NCBI RefSeq assembly: GCF_030445035.2
Contig: NC_080688.1
Location: 65,071,449 to 65,135,448, forward strand
Reading direction: 5' to 3'
Length of the DNA stretch: 64,000 bases
From: Dasypus novemcinctus
Taxonomy: Eukaryota; Chordata; Mammalia; Cingulata; Dasypodidae
Below, piece after piece: positions 10,560 to 21,650 of the stretch (its first letter is position 1; the number at the start of each line of letters is the position of its first letter). Below the pieces are notes generated by a model. That model was not told where the DNA came from, did no database searches, and saw only the letters and a list, made by a program, of their open reading frames with translations. The translations under genes were made by a program, and so were the position numbers.

Positions 10560-11345
10560 GGAATAAGATTTGCATTGATGTGAATGGGTTTTAGAAGTAA
10601 TTGTTTTAAAATTCTTTTTTCTTTTTTAAAAAATCTAGTTTCTAATTTTTAAATAGTGAATATAATTGCTAAAGGAATAAAAACAAACAGATAAACAAAT
10701 GAATTATCTATTTTGGCAACCTCAGAATAAAAAATAAAACAACATGTATTGGCTTGGATAAACACCCACTTATTAACCTGTTCAGACACTGACATGTCCT
10801 TGAAGAGGGACCCCAAATGGAGGGTCTTGGAGCTGAGAGCTTCAAGAAGTGGGTAGTGATACACTAGGTTACTTACCCTTCACTGGGCACTGAGTGACAA
10901 AAAGTCAGGACAGAAAGAGAGGCTGCCCTGGGAAAGTGGGGTGGCCTCCGGGGATGGGCACAGGTGGCAGGCCAGGCACAGAGATGGGACATGCAAAGCT
11001 GAGGGTCTTTGCAGGTCCCACTGGCCCTGGAGTCCAGGGCAGGTTCTGCTGGCAATGAGACAGCCAGCCCAGATGGTGCCCACACCTGAGGAGCTGTGCT
11101 ACCCAACGTCCCTCCCCCCCACCAGCTGGCCCCTCGCCCAGCCTTCTCCAGCGGGTAGTAGTGGGCAGCCGATCGGCAGCCGATCTGCCCCCGTGGCTCT
11201 GCAGGTGGACCCCGAGAGCATTCCAGCCCTGCCCCTACCCCGGAACCCCGCACCCCGTTGCGGCTCAGCCTGCTGCCAGCTCCCTTGGCCCTCATCATCA
11301 AGACCAGCTCCCCAGGCAATCAGTGAAGCCCCTCAGAATCTGTGT
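10560..11345. other. Intergenic sequence, no gene seen
   Basis: A/T-rich 10560-10870 followed by G/C-rich 10870-11345. No recognised repeat or exon. Confidence 0.5.
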
Positions 11346-11351
11346 GATGCA

Positions 11352-11440
11352 AGGATGATCAGCTTAACTTTAGTAGATGCTTCCAAACAGTTTTCCAAAA
11401 CGTTTAAGCCATTAATATCCCCAGCATCAAGGTAAGAGAG
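11352..11440 (-). mobile_element. L1 3' fragment, related to 15650-15735
   Basis: CTTAACTTTAGTAGATGCTT then CCAAACAGTTTTCCAAAACG matches, with few changes, the antisense L1 segment at about 15650-15735 in this window. Confidence 0.75.
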
Positions 11441-11579
11441 TTCGGGTGGCTCCACACACTCGCACACACTCGCGGACATTCGCTATGAAGGGGTGTGTCT
11501 CTTAAAAGAATGCTAGCTCCTTTCCAATTCCGCTCAGGATCTGGACCCTGCCTCCCTCCCAGCTCTTCCCCCGCGCTCC

Positions 11580-11975
11580 TCGCCGTCTTCCTTAACTCCA
11601 GGCACAGAGACCCCAGGCCCTTTCAGGCTCCATGCTTTTCCTTCTGTCCAACCGCCCCCCGCCACTGCTCCCCTTGCTCATCCTTCATGATCCAGCTCCA
11701 GTGCCCGCATCTCTAGGAAGTCTTCCTTCCCTGACACACCAAGCAGTGGCATCCCCCTCCCCACCCCGGTGCTGGGCTCTCCCACTGCCCATCTCTGTAA
11801 CGCAGCTTTCTTCAAGCCAAGACTGCTGCTCACTTCTCTGGCTCTACCACTATGGCGATGATCGACACTTTCAGTAAATATTCATGAAAAATCCTGTGAG
11901 GGCAGAGACTCTCTCATGTCCATTTTTACACCTCAATACATAATATTGTCTGGCACATAGTTGGTCCTCAAGTGA
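11580..11975 (+). mobile_element. L2 LINE 3' end
   Basis: Typical L2 order: TCATCCTTCATGATCCAGCT, AGGAAGTCTTCCTTCCCTGA, TGTGAGGGCAGAGACTCTCT, GTCTGGCACATAGTTGGTCC. Ancient, non-coding. Confidence 0.8.
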
Positions 11976-12029
11976 ACAATCAAAACGGAACAGAGGATGT
12001 AAACTGGATGCTCAATCAAGAACACAGAG

Positions 12030-12354
12030 AAGCAGACCCACGGAAGAGGAATGAACTTTAATCCTGCGGCCCGGGGAAGAGGGATGGGCCTGATAATTTG
12101 CAGCTGAAGAGAAGAGAGCAGCTGAGAAGCACTGAGAGAAGAGCCTTATGCCAGCCAACGGCTGAGATCAGAAGAAGCTGGGACCATGGAGCCTGAAGAG
12201 GAAGGAGGAAGGCTGAGCCCTCACAGGCATCACCCGCCATCTTGCTTCAACCCATGGCAACAGAATTTGGAGAGAAAGTACCTCTTATGATAATGTGAGT
12301 TGAACTCATTAGGGCCTTCTAACCCAAATAAATACCCTTATTTAAAAAAAAAAA
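12030..12354 (+). mobile_element. Unassigned non-tRNA retroposon, copy B
   Basis: The 3' portion parallels copy A (7583-8036): GAGAAAGTACCTCTTATG, GGGCCTTCTAACCCAAATAA, ATACCCTTATTT, then an A-tail of 12 bases. The 5' portion is purine-rich and weakly similar. The left boundary is uncertain and no perfect target duplication is seen (CAGAGG near both ends at best). Confidence 0.55.
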
Positions 12355-12467
12355 ATTGAGCAGAGGCTTGAGGGATATGGTGGGCAGGGGTTTCCTGTAT
12401 GTATGTGAGCTTCCAACATATAAATGGATACTGATAATTACACACAGGGGTGTTAAAGGGTTAAAAT

Positions 12468-12936
12468 CAGGAAAGCGGACGTGGCTCAAGGGATAGGGCT
12501 TCTGCCTACCATCTGGGAGGACTGGTGAAAAAGAAGAGAAAGCTTGTCTGCACAGTAAGCCAGTGCCCATGTGGCAAGCCAGTGCCCATGTGGCAAGCTG
12601 AGTGCCCACATGGAGAGAGTGCCCGCGTGATGAGCCAGTGCCCAACAAGTGAGTCACAGAACAAGACGATGACGCAACAAAAGAGAGATAAGGGGGAGAG
12701 TCAAGGTAAAGCACAGCAGAAACCAGGAACTGAGATGGCGCAGCTGACAGGGAACCTCTCTCCACATTAGAGGTCCCCAGGATCAAATCCTAGAGGAGAA
12801 AAAATCAGAAGAGAAGACTGAAAAGAGAAATAGATACGGAAGATCACACAGCAAATGGACATGGACAGCAAACACAGCAGGGCGGGGGGAGGGGGAGGGG
12901 GAGATTAAATAAATAAATAAATCTTTTTTTAAAAAA
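12468..12936 (+). mobile_element. Composite DAS-SINE with internal repeats and a second tRNA-like unit
   Basis: Head GAAAGCGGACGTGGCTCAAG lacks the usual B-box region. A repeated GTGCCCATGTGGCAAGC block (12567-12620) follows. A second tRNA-like unit (about 12730-12795, GAGATGGCGCAGCTGACAGG ... AGGATCAAATCC) precedes the body end and the AAATAAATAAATAAATCTTT tail. It differs in architecture from the standard copies. Confidence 0.8.
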
Positions 12937-12954
12937 GAGTTAAAATTGGTGCTG

Positions 12955-13060
12955 CATAATGTCACTCAGCACAATGCCTAGAACTTGGTAAACGCTCAAG
13001 AAATATTAGCCACTACTAGTAGTAACAGGAGCAATAGCAGTAGTAGTTGTTGTAATCATA
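12955..13060 (+). mobile_element. MIR SINE 3' remnant
   Basis: AGCACAATGCCTAGAACTTG then GTAAACGCTCAAGAAATATT is the MIR 3' end, followed by a TAGTAG-rich stretch. Confidence 0.7.
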
Positions 13061-13146
13061 ACCAGGACCCCAGAAATTCCACTACTGTGACAATTGTCCA
13101 TCCACAAGGTTGTCAGTCCCCTCAGCAGCCGTGAGGACAGCAGCAT

Positions 13147-15165
13147 CTTTTTTTTTTTTTAATATTTTTATTGTGGTAACATATATAATACAAAATTTGC
13201 CATTTTAACCACTTTTAAGTGTGCAGTGCAGTGGCATTAATTCCATTCTCAAAGTTGTGCAATGATTGAGCACGTGTAGCTCAGTGGTTGAGTGCCACTT
13301 CACATTTATGAGGTACTGGGTTCAATCCCCTGTAATAAAAAAGTATTTAAAAAAAAAATCACCACCATCCATTACTACCAAAACATTTTTTTATCACTCT
13401 AGACAGAAACTCTGTACCCATAAACAATAACTCCCCGTTCCGCCTCACTCTGGCCCCTGGTAACCTCTAATCTACTTTCCATCTCTGTGAATTTGCTTCT
13501 TCTAGTTATTTCATGTACGTGGCGTTATACATTATTTGTCCTTTTGTATCTGGCTTACTTCATTTAGCATTATGATTTCAAGGTTCATCTATGTCGTAGC
13601 ACGTTTCAGAACGTTATTCTTCTATGGTTGAATAATATTCCATTATATGTATATACCCCATTTTGTTTATACATTCATCTGTTGATACACTTGAGTTTCC
13701 ACCTTTTGGCTATTGTGCATAATGCTGCTATAAACATTGGTGTACAAGTATCTAAGTTCTTGTTTTCAATTCTTTGGGATATATACCCAGGAGTGGAATT
13801 GCCAGGTTATATAGTAGTTCTATGTCTGATTTTTTGAGGAACTGCCAAACTGTTTCCCACAGTGACTGTACCATCTTACATTCCTACCAATAAGGCATGA
13901 GGGTTCTAGCTTCTCCACATCCTTGCCAATACTTATTATTTTCCATTTTTAAATAATAGTCCTCAGAGTCGGTGAAAGTGGTATGTCATCGTGATTTATT
14001 TGCATTTCCTTAATGAATAATGATGTTGAGCATATTTTCATGTGCTTATTGGCCATTTATATATCTTCTTTGGAGAAATATTTATCCAAGTCCTTTGCCC
14101 ATTTTTTGAATGGGTTTGTCTTTTTGATGTTCAGTTGTTAGAGTTCTTTTTTCTTTTTTCAGTAAGAGTTCTTTATATATTCTGGATATAAAACTCTTAA
14201 CAGATACATGGTTTCCAAATATTTTCTTCTAATCTGTAGGTTGTCTTTTCGCTTTCTTGATAACGTCCCTCAATACACAAAAGTTTTTAATTTTGAAGAA
14301 GTTCAATTTTTCTTTTTTTCTCTTGCTGCCCATGTTCTTGGTATGATAACTAAGAATCCTTTGTCAAATCCAAAGTCATGAAGATTTTATCCTGTTTTCT
14401 TCTAAAGATTTTGGTGGGGTTTTGTTTGTTTGTTTGTTTAACGCTCATATTAAGGTCCTTATCCATTCTGAGTTAATTTTGTATGTGGTGTGAGGTAGAG
14501 TTCCAACTTCATTTTTTACATGCAGAAATCCAATTTTCCCAACACCATTTGTTGAAGAGACTCTTTCCCCAGTTAATGGACTTGGAACCCTTATCAAAAA
14601 TCAATTGGCCATAGGTGTGTGAGTCAATTTCTGGACTCCCGATTCTACTCCATTGGTCTATATGTTTATCTTTATGCCAATACCATAGTCTTTGATTAAA
14701 GTAGATTTGTAGTAAGTTTTTATCTTGAGATGTATGAATCCTTCAACTTTGTTCTTCATTTTCAATATTTTTTTTTTTGCTAGTCAGATCCCCTTGCAAT
14801 ATCATGTGAATTTTGATAGGGATTGTGTTGATTCTTTAGATTGCTTTGGGTAATATTAACATCTTAACAATATTAAGTCTTCCAATCCATGTACTAGGGA
14901 TATCTTTCCATTTATTTAGGTCTTCTTTAATTTCTTTCAGCAGTGCTTTCTAGGTTTCAATGTACAAGTCTTTCACCTCCTTGACTAAGTTTATTCCTAG
15001 GTATTTTATTGTTTTAGATGCTATTGTAAATAGAATTGCTCTCTTAATTTTCTTTTCAAATTGTCCACTGTTAGTGTACAGAAACCCAACGGATTTTTGT
15101 TTGTTGCTCTTGTATACTGCAACTCTGCTGAATTTGTTAGCTCCAGTAGCTTTCTTCAGCAATAT
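13147..15165 (-). mobile_element. LINE-1, 5'-truncated (3'UTR plus 3' part of ORF2 region), antisense
   Basis: Starts with a T-tract (antisense poly-A), then 3'UTR and ORF2-derived sequence reading on the minus strand. The complement of TTCTATGGTTGAATAATATT and of TCTTTCACCTCCTTGACTAA are typical L1 blocks. Frames are broken throughout, so it is inactive. A DAS monomer is nested near its 3' end. Confidence 0.92.
13268..13358 (+). mobile_element. Monomeric DAS-SINE nested in L1
   Basis: About 65 bp of tRNA-Ala-like sequence (GTGTAGCTCAGTGGTTGAGT, B box GGTTCAATCCC) plus an A-rich tail, interrupting the L1 between GTTGTGCAAT and CACCACCATCC. It corresponds to the tRNA-only monomer class of DAS. 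Confidence 0.85.
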
Positions 15166-15170
15166 CTTTT

Positions 15171-15765
15171 TAAAAATAGACTTTTACTGATGGGTAACAC
15201 ATGTACAGAAAATCACATCGATCATAAGTGTACAACTCAATGAATTTTCACAAACTGAATACCCCCCATAAAACCAGCCCCTAGATCAAGAAACAGTCAG
15301 CCCCCAGAAGTTCCTTTCATGACTCCTTTCTACTCCTAACTCCATAGATTTATTTTGCCTGTTTTTGAACTTTACATAAATGGTCTATTTTTTCTGTGTC
15401 TGGCTTCTTTCAATCAATGCTATGATTGTGAGGCTCATCCTGTTGTTGGATATAATTGTAATTATTTTATTCCCTTTGCTGCGTGATAGTCCATTGTATA
15501 AATAAGCCACATTTTTTTAAAAAACTACTTTTGATGGACATTTGGCTTGTTTCCAGTTTTTGCAATTATGACTAGTGCTGCTGTGAATATTACTGTGCAT
15601 GTCTTTTGGTGATTTTCTGTATGCATTTCTAAGGCAACTATGAGTATCTTAACTTTAGTAAATGCTGCCAAACAGTTTTCCAAAATGGTTAGACCAATTT
15701 ATACCCCCACCATCAGCGCAAGAGAGTTCCATTTGCTGCACATCGTCATAATCATTCAGTATTAA
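15171..15765 (-). mobile_element. Second L1 3' segment, antisense
   Basis: Independent older L1 3' end: GGTAACACATGTACAGAAAA, TTGATGGACATTTGGCTTGT (complementary orientation), CCAAACAGTTTTCCAAAATG. It directly abuts the first L1, so two 3' segments lie in series. Confidence 0.85.
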
Positions 15766-16540
15766 GTGGCATGTTGCTTAAATGAGTACCAGCACCTTTT
15801 AAATTCAGCTCCAACACTAGAAACCATGAAAATGAATGATCTACAAAAGTGTCCATGACGAACCATTACATGACATAAGCCAGTTGCAGGCCAACATGTA
15901 TAACATGACTCCATTCATGAAACTTGTGAGTGTCCATGTGTAGAAGGAGAGGCCAAAATCAACTAGGAGGAGGGGAGGGGGGATCTCCTACCCTACACGG
16001 CAATCACCTCTGGAGAGTGGTATTGGAAGGTATAATTTTAAATGATGAGATTAGGGGTAATTTTTACTTTTGATTTTGTGTTTTCAGTGTTTAAAAATTT
16101 TTTCTTAAGCCTTTTATAAATAAGATAATTCAGACCTTACCCCCATTATCACCATACCCCACTCCACTACCTGAGGCCAGCAGCCTGGCCCTGTGTTACT
16201 TGTTACTTCCCAAACATTCTCTCCTGCTCTGGAATTACCCTGGGCAGGGCCTTTGGGACAAGTCTCTCGGGCACTGTAATTTCCCTGGCTGCAGCGTTTC
16301 ATTAGAGGATTTGGCGCTGATGACCCGAGGTCTATACACAGCAACAATTACAGCCGCCGACAGGCCCCAGCAGCCTGGCCGAGGAGCAAGCCTCACCAGT
16401 TGAGACACAACTGGAGTCACAAGCTGCCTCAGTGGAACCCAGGCCTTAGCACGTAACTAAACTTCAAGGAACATAAGCCAAGGAAGCTGCTGTTTCAAAG
16501 CTGTAGGCATCTCCAGCCTCTCCTGGGGGATCCAGGCTCA
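15766..16540. other. Non-genic sequence; possible L1 remnant then unique DNA
   Basis: 15766-16130 looks like degenerate L1 3'UTR (GGAGAGTGGTATTGGAAGGT then TTTTGTGTTTTCAGTGTTTA). 16130-16540 is unique-looking and has no recognised gene. Confidence 0.4.
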
Positions 16541-16542
16541 GA

Positions 16543-16770
16543 GCAAGGACTGTGGAGTTAGGCAGGCCTGGGCTCAGATCCAGCTCTACCATTCTTAGCT
16601 GGGAGGCTTTGGGCAACTTACTCCCTTCACCAATTCTCCATTCCCTGTCCTACAAAATGAGGTAAGAGTAGTACTTACCTCAGTGTTACCATGAGGATGG
16701 AGGCAACACAAAGCACCTTGCTGAGTGCCTGGCACACAGTCAGCCTCCTACCAATGCTGGCTGCTGTTAC
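16543..16770 (+). mobile_element. MIR SINE, nearly complete
   Basis: GGACTGTGGAGTTAGGCAGG, TTTGGGCAACTTACTCCCTT, CTTACCTCAGTGTTACCATG, TGCCTGGCACACAGT in MIR order. Confidence 0.85.
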
Positions 16771-16957
16771 CGTGGTCACAGTGGTCATCACTCTTGCCAC
16801 CATCCCAAGAGGCAGAGTTTTGCACTCACCTTTTGGGGGTGGGATACAAGAAGCAGCTCTATTTTCACAAATATGGTAATGCAAGTACACACCTACCTTT
16901 CTTGGGGCAAACAGAATTCACCTGGAACTTGAATGCATATGTTTTAGATGGAGGGTT

Positions 16958-17125
16958 GAATAGTCATTCAACATTTATCCATTCAAGGAATACCTTTCTT
17001 TGAATGTCTACTGTGTGCTGGGCACTGTTCTGGAGATGCTGGAGATATGACAGTGACCCAAAGTTCCTGCCTTCACAGAACTTGCATTCTCCTGGGGGAG
17101 GAGACAATAGACCAACCAAGAGATA
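16958..17125 (-). mobile_element. L2 LINE 3' end, antisense
   Basis: Complement of the L2 tail: TCATTCAACATTTATCCATT, CTACTGTGTGCTGGGCACTG, ACAGAACTTGCATTCTCCTG. Confidence 0.75.
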
Positions 17126-17191
17126 CATAATAAAATGCCAAACATAAAAGTATACAGTAAATGGGATGTAAAACCATGTAATGAAGAAAAT

Positions 17192-17912
17192 TAAGCACTT
17201 AGGTTGCTTCCATCTTTTGGCAATTGTAAACAATGCCACTATGAACATCAGTGTGCAATCCAAGTGACCATCAATTGACGAAAGGATAAAAAAATGTGGT
17301 ATATATACACACAACTGACTGTTATTCAGCCATAAAAAGGAATGACATCCTGATACATGCAACAACATGGATGAGCCTTGAAGACATCTTGTGGAGTGAA
17401 ATAAGCCAGACACAGAAGAACAAATACTATATGATTTCACTGACATGAAATAATTAGACTATGCAAATTCATAGAGTCAGAAACTAGAATTTGGGTTACC
17501 AGGGGCTTGGGTGGGGGGAGGGAATGGGGAGTTAATGCTTAATTAGTAGAGTCTGTCTGGGGTGATGGAAAAGTTTGGTAAGGGATGGTGGTGATGGTAG
17601 CACAATATTGTGAATGTAATTAACAGCACCGAAATATATATTTGAATGTGGTTAAAAGGGAAAACTTTAGATTGTATATATGTCACTAGCATTAAAAAAA
17701 GAAAAAACATAGGACTATACAACACCAACGGTGAACCCTAATGTAAACCATGGACCATAGTTAATAACACAATTACAATATTCTTTCATCAATTGTAGCA
17801 AATGTGTCTCGCCAATGCAGGGTGTTAATAACAGGGGGCAAATATGGGAACTCTCTGTTTTCTGTATGACTTTTCTGTAGACTAACAGCTTCTCTAATAA
17901 TAAATAAAAAAG
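17192..17912 (+). mobile_element. L1 3' end, sense
   Basis: TGGTATATATACACACAACT, CAGCCATAAAAAGGAATGAC, GATGAGCCTTGAAGACATCT and the terminal 3'UTR with AACCATGGACCATAGTTAAT and TCATCAATTGTAGCAAATGT, ending in AATAAATAAAAAAG. Truncated at the 5' side. Confidence 0.92.
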
Positions 17913-18627
17913 AAAAATAGAGCATAATGAGAGGAGAGATGTGCCAGGAATGCTGACTGACCTTTGTCTTCATCTTTGATGTCTTAAGCTGAACCAGAGC
18001 TCTGTCTCTGGAACTTTCTTTCTCCTTGAGTGAGAAAGCCTGGGTGGGGACTGGTCTTGGCGGGCTCTAAGTTGACTCTGGTTTGGGCTGGCGCTGTAGC
18101 TTGCTCCTGTGGAGCTGGTGGCTTTAAGGTGGAGGACAGAGAAGGCTGCAAGTGCATGTAGGAAATGAAGAGCAGGCAGGGGGCAATTTTTCATGAGAGA
18201 GCAGCTCTGGAGCACAGAGTGGCCCTGTGTCTGGAGAGTGACCTGGCAGTCCCTCAAGGGCTCCACTGGAGGAGATGGTGTTCAGTGCAGGTCAATTAGA
18301 ATAGGCCTTCACCAAGTACCTGCCCTGAGCCCCAAACCGGGCTTTGTCCCATGAAAGATTCAAATGAGAGTGAGGCATGTGACCTCGAGGAGCTTCCCGT
18401 CATGCTGGAGATACAAGACCAATCGCCACTAAAAAAAGAAAGCCAGATGACATCGAGTACCTGGGTGTGTGGGACAGACCACGTAGTCATTTGGACAGGC
18501 AAAGCCCAGAACGCAATCTGGCAACATGTAAAAGCTTCTCATTCACACAATCTGCGGAGGGTCTGGTGACTTTCCAAGACAGTGATTCTCGGACCCGGGC
18601 TGTTTCCATCTTACGTCTCCATCATCT
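17913..18627. other. Intergenic sequence, no gene seen
   Basis: Unique-looking. A possible antisense L2 piece lies at about 18305-18420 (CACCAAGTACCTGCCCTGAG, GAGCTTCCCGTCATG). No exon recognised. Confidence 0.4.
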
Positions 18628-18643
18628 CAAAACATAACTTGCA

Positions 18644-19065
18644 GGGAAGCGGACTTGGCCCAGTGGTTAGGGCATCCGCCTACCACATGGGAGGTCTGCG
18701 GTTCAAACCCCAGGCCTCCTTGACCCGTGTGGAGCTGGCCCACACACAGCACTGATGCGCGCAAGGAGTGCTGTGCCTCGCAGGGGTGTCCCTGCATAGG
18801 GGTGCCCCACGTGCGAGGCGTGCGCCCCGTAAGGAGAGCCGCCCAGCACAAAAGAAAGTGCAGCCTGCCCAAGAATGGCGCCACGCACACACGGAAAGCT
18901 GATGCAATAAGATAACGCAACAAAAAGAAACACAGATTCCCATGCCGCTGACAACAACAGACACGGACAAAGAAGAACACGCAGCAAACAGACAGAGAGA
19001 GCAGACAACTGGGGTGGAGGGGGAAGGGGAGAGAAATAAAAATAAATAAATCTTTAAAAAAAAAA
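18644..19065 (+). mobile_element. DAS-SINE, full length, with perfect 16-bp target duplication
   Basis: Head GGGAAGCGGACTTGGCCCAG, B box GGTTCAAACCC, complete body, (A)n tail. Flanked by CAAAACATAACTTGCA at 18628-18643 and 19066-19081 without mismatch, indicating a young insertion. Confidence 0.96.
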
Positions 19066-19349
19066 CAAAACATAACTTGCACGCCCCTGTGGCAGAGGAA
19101 GAGAGAGAGCTGGCCTTCTACATGCCAAGGCTACACTGCTTTAGCCCAGAAGTGATGAGCGGTTCTGCTCACAGCCCATTGGCCAGAACAAGTCACATGG
19201 CCCCCGCAGGGGCTGCTGGGAGGTACGCGGGAGCCCATGGGTGGGAATGAAATGTCTCTGCCACAGGCCATCACTGCCAGGATCTGGGCAGGCTGTGTGG
19301 AAGAAGTAGAGTTTGAAACAGGTATTGGACAAGTGCCATGTTTTGGATA

Positions 19350-19580
19350 AAAGAGCCTGTGGCTCAGTGGTCACAGAGTGCTGGGGTGGACCTGAGGAGA
19401 AGGAGCAGGTGGGGTTTTGCGTGCCCCTGGCTGAGCGACTTGCGCAAGTCATTGATCTCATTCAGCTTAGGCTTCTTATAAAATGGGAAGTGAGCGCTCC
19501 CATCTCCCAAGTTCACTGGGAACTGTGTAGAAGAACTCTCTGGATTGTGGAGAACTATTTGAATATACATTTAACATTGT
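19350..19580 (+). mobile_element. MIR SINE remnant
   Basis: GAGCCTGTGGCTCAGTGGTC, GCGACTTGCGCAAGTCATTG, TTATAAAATGGGAAGTGAGC in MIR order, diverged. Confidence 0.6.
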
Positions 19581-20839
19581 TATCTATGAAATTATCTCTT
19601 TGTCCCTTAGGGTTCAAGGCAGCCCTAAGATACACATCCTATTTCTACTTCCCCCATCTTCTACCAGTGAGTCCAGGGTGCAGATTCCATCTCATACTTT
19701 TCCACCAAACTTCCCACAGCTGAAGAGAAGCGGGCCAGGGCCGGGGACCATGAAAGCAATACCCTTGGAGTGTCTTACTTTTCTCAGCAATCCCTGTGAA
19801 TTTTGCCTTCTACTATCTAATATACATGGGCTTGTCTTCTGACAAAAATAAATAAAAATCCTATTCTTTCGCCCCCAGGGGCTTCTGCTAAAATGGCAGC
19901 TCCAGGAAGATGCCCCAGGTATACAATCAGCTTCCCCAGCCCCTGGCACCAAGCCCGTGGGAGCATCTGGGAGCATCTGGAAGCTGGGGTCACAGCTCTC
20001 CAATCACAGCCAGCCCCGGGGGACTCTCACAGAGGCTCCCTGCAAAGAGACTCCCAGCTCTGCTGGGTCTCTGGGGCTCGGAGGGGCACTACATAGGCCC
20101 TGCAGTGAGCCAGGCCCCCCACCCCGCCCCCAGCTAGGAAATCGTCCCTGAATTAATCAAAGTGCTTGCACTGGTCCGAACTCACCAGGGGCCTCCTTCG
20201 GCGGCCACTTTGTGTTGGGTAGATTAATTGCAGCTGGGGGAGGGGAGGGAATCCATTTTTAGAAAATCATTACTTTGAGAAGGAGAGGGGGGCCTTCTGG
20301 GTGGGGGAAAACTGCTGAGCTGGCAATTCGGGCCTGCTGCTGGAGCCGCCAGGAAACCTGGGACTGTGCAGGCTGCTCCCAGCTCGGCGGGGAAGGCACC
20401 ACGAGCGGCTGGAGCAGGGTGGGGGTTGCCCCAGCTCTCTGCTTGGTTCCCCAAATCCAGGGCTCCCCCGAATTCCAGCCCACCAGCCCTGGTGACCTTT
20501 TCTTCCTGCTCTGGCCTGAGCTCAGCTGGTTGCTGGTGTTCTGAGCAGGAAAGGGGTGATCCCAATATTGACCAGCCCCACTGCCAATTGATCAATTTGA
20601 CTGTTTTCTCTCAGCCTGATGTCCTGTCTGGTATACTGAGGACACCGTCACGCCCTGCCTGCAGTTCCAGGGGGAAAAACTTGGGGACCCCGAATCGCGG
20701 TTGCCTGGCATTGAGCATCTAAGGGAGTTTCAATCTATCATTGTTTTTGTTATTCAGCCATCAGATCTATATGAAATCGCTGTTTTGTAGGTCAGAATGG
20801 TCAGATATCAGTGTCCTAAATGGTTCAACTTAATTATCG
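19581..20839. other. Intergenic sequence, no gene; possible regulatory block
   Basis: No repeat or exon recognised. 20150-20330 is a low-repeat block with TTAATCAAAG and GATTAATTG motifs and is described as a finding. Confidence 0.4.
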
Positions 20840-21010
20840 TCTGCCCAGTCCTTCACATACATGTTCTCACCAATCCCCATACGGGGCCCCCGAGGCAGGT
20901 ATAATGTCCATTTCACGATTCAGAAACTGAGGTTCAGAGAGGTTAAGTGAACTTGCCCAAGGCAGGGCTCAAACCCAGGTCTACCCGATTCCAAAGCCCA
21001 CACATTTTCT
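20840..21010 (-). mobile_element. MIR SINE remnant
   Basis: Antisense MIR: ATAATGTCCATTTCACGATT, CAGAAACTGAGGTTCAGAGA, GGTTAAGTGAACTTGCCCAA. Confidence 0.8.
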
Positions 21011-21464
21011 ACACCATGAGTCACATCCTACTTCACGTCGGGCCCCCACCACACGCAGCCACCGCAAGAGCTGTGCTTGACATTGTTGCATCGAGAACAC
21101 ACAGGTGATAGAAAGCTCCTTTGCAAGCTCAGTATGGGGGCTTCACTGACACTTCGGGAAGTCTGCGTTTGCTGGGGGCTTGGGTGCAAATCCCCACCCA
21201 CCCACCCACCAAGGGCTGGGGGTAGGGGGCCTTGGGCACTTCATTCACATATTGAAGGGGCCATTTCCCGAGTCAGATAATGTCTGCCCGTGTCTTGCTG
21301 CCAGGGAAAGGTCCTTGGTAAGCTGGGCCTGTGAAGAAATGTCAAATTGTTTCTATTACTCAGCAATCAGATCAGCTGGGTCCTTCCAAAACAGAATTTG
21401 TTTTAGAAAAAAACATGCCCCACACAGTCATCCCTGGACCTAGCCCTGCCCACAAAGATAAGAT

Positions 21465-21650
21465 AGCACAGAGGTTTTGAAATTTGACTCCTTACCAGTT
21501 GGGGGATCTTGGGCAACTTAAACTCTATGAACCTCAGTTTCTTTCATCTGTAGAATGGGAGGGATGTTAGTAGGACCCACTTTTAAGGCGGCTACAAGGA
21601 TTACATGAGACAATCCCAGTGTAACAGGCCTGGAACACTGCCCACGCAGA
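21465..21650 (+). mobile_element. MIR SINE remnant
   Basis: GGGGGATCTTGGGCAACTTA, CCTCAGTTTCTTTCATCTGT, GGATTACATGAGACAATCCC in MIR order. Confidence 0.8.

Noticed and set aside
13147..15165. Active LINE-1 ORF2
   Set aside because: The element is 5'-truncated and antisense, with frames broken by stops and indels and a SINE inserted in it.
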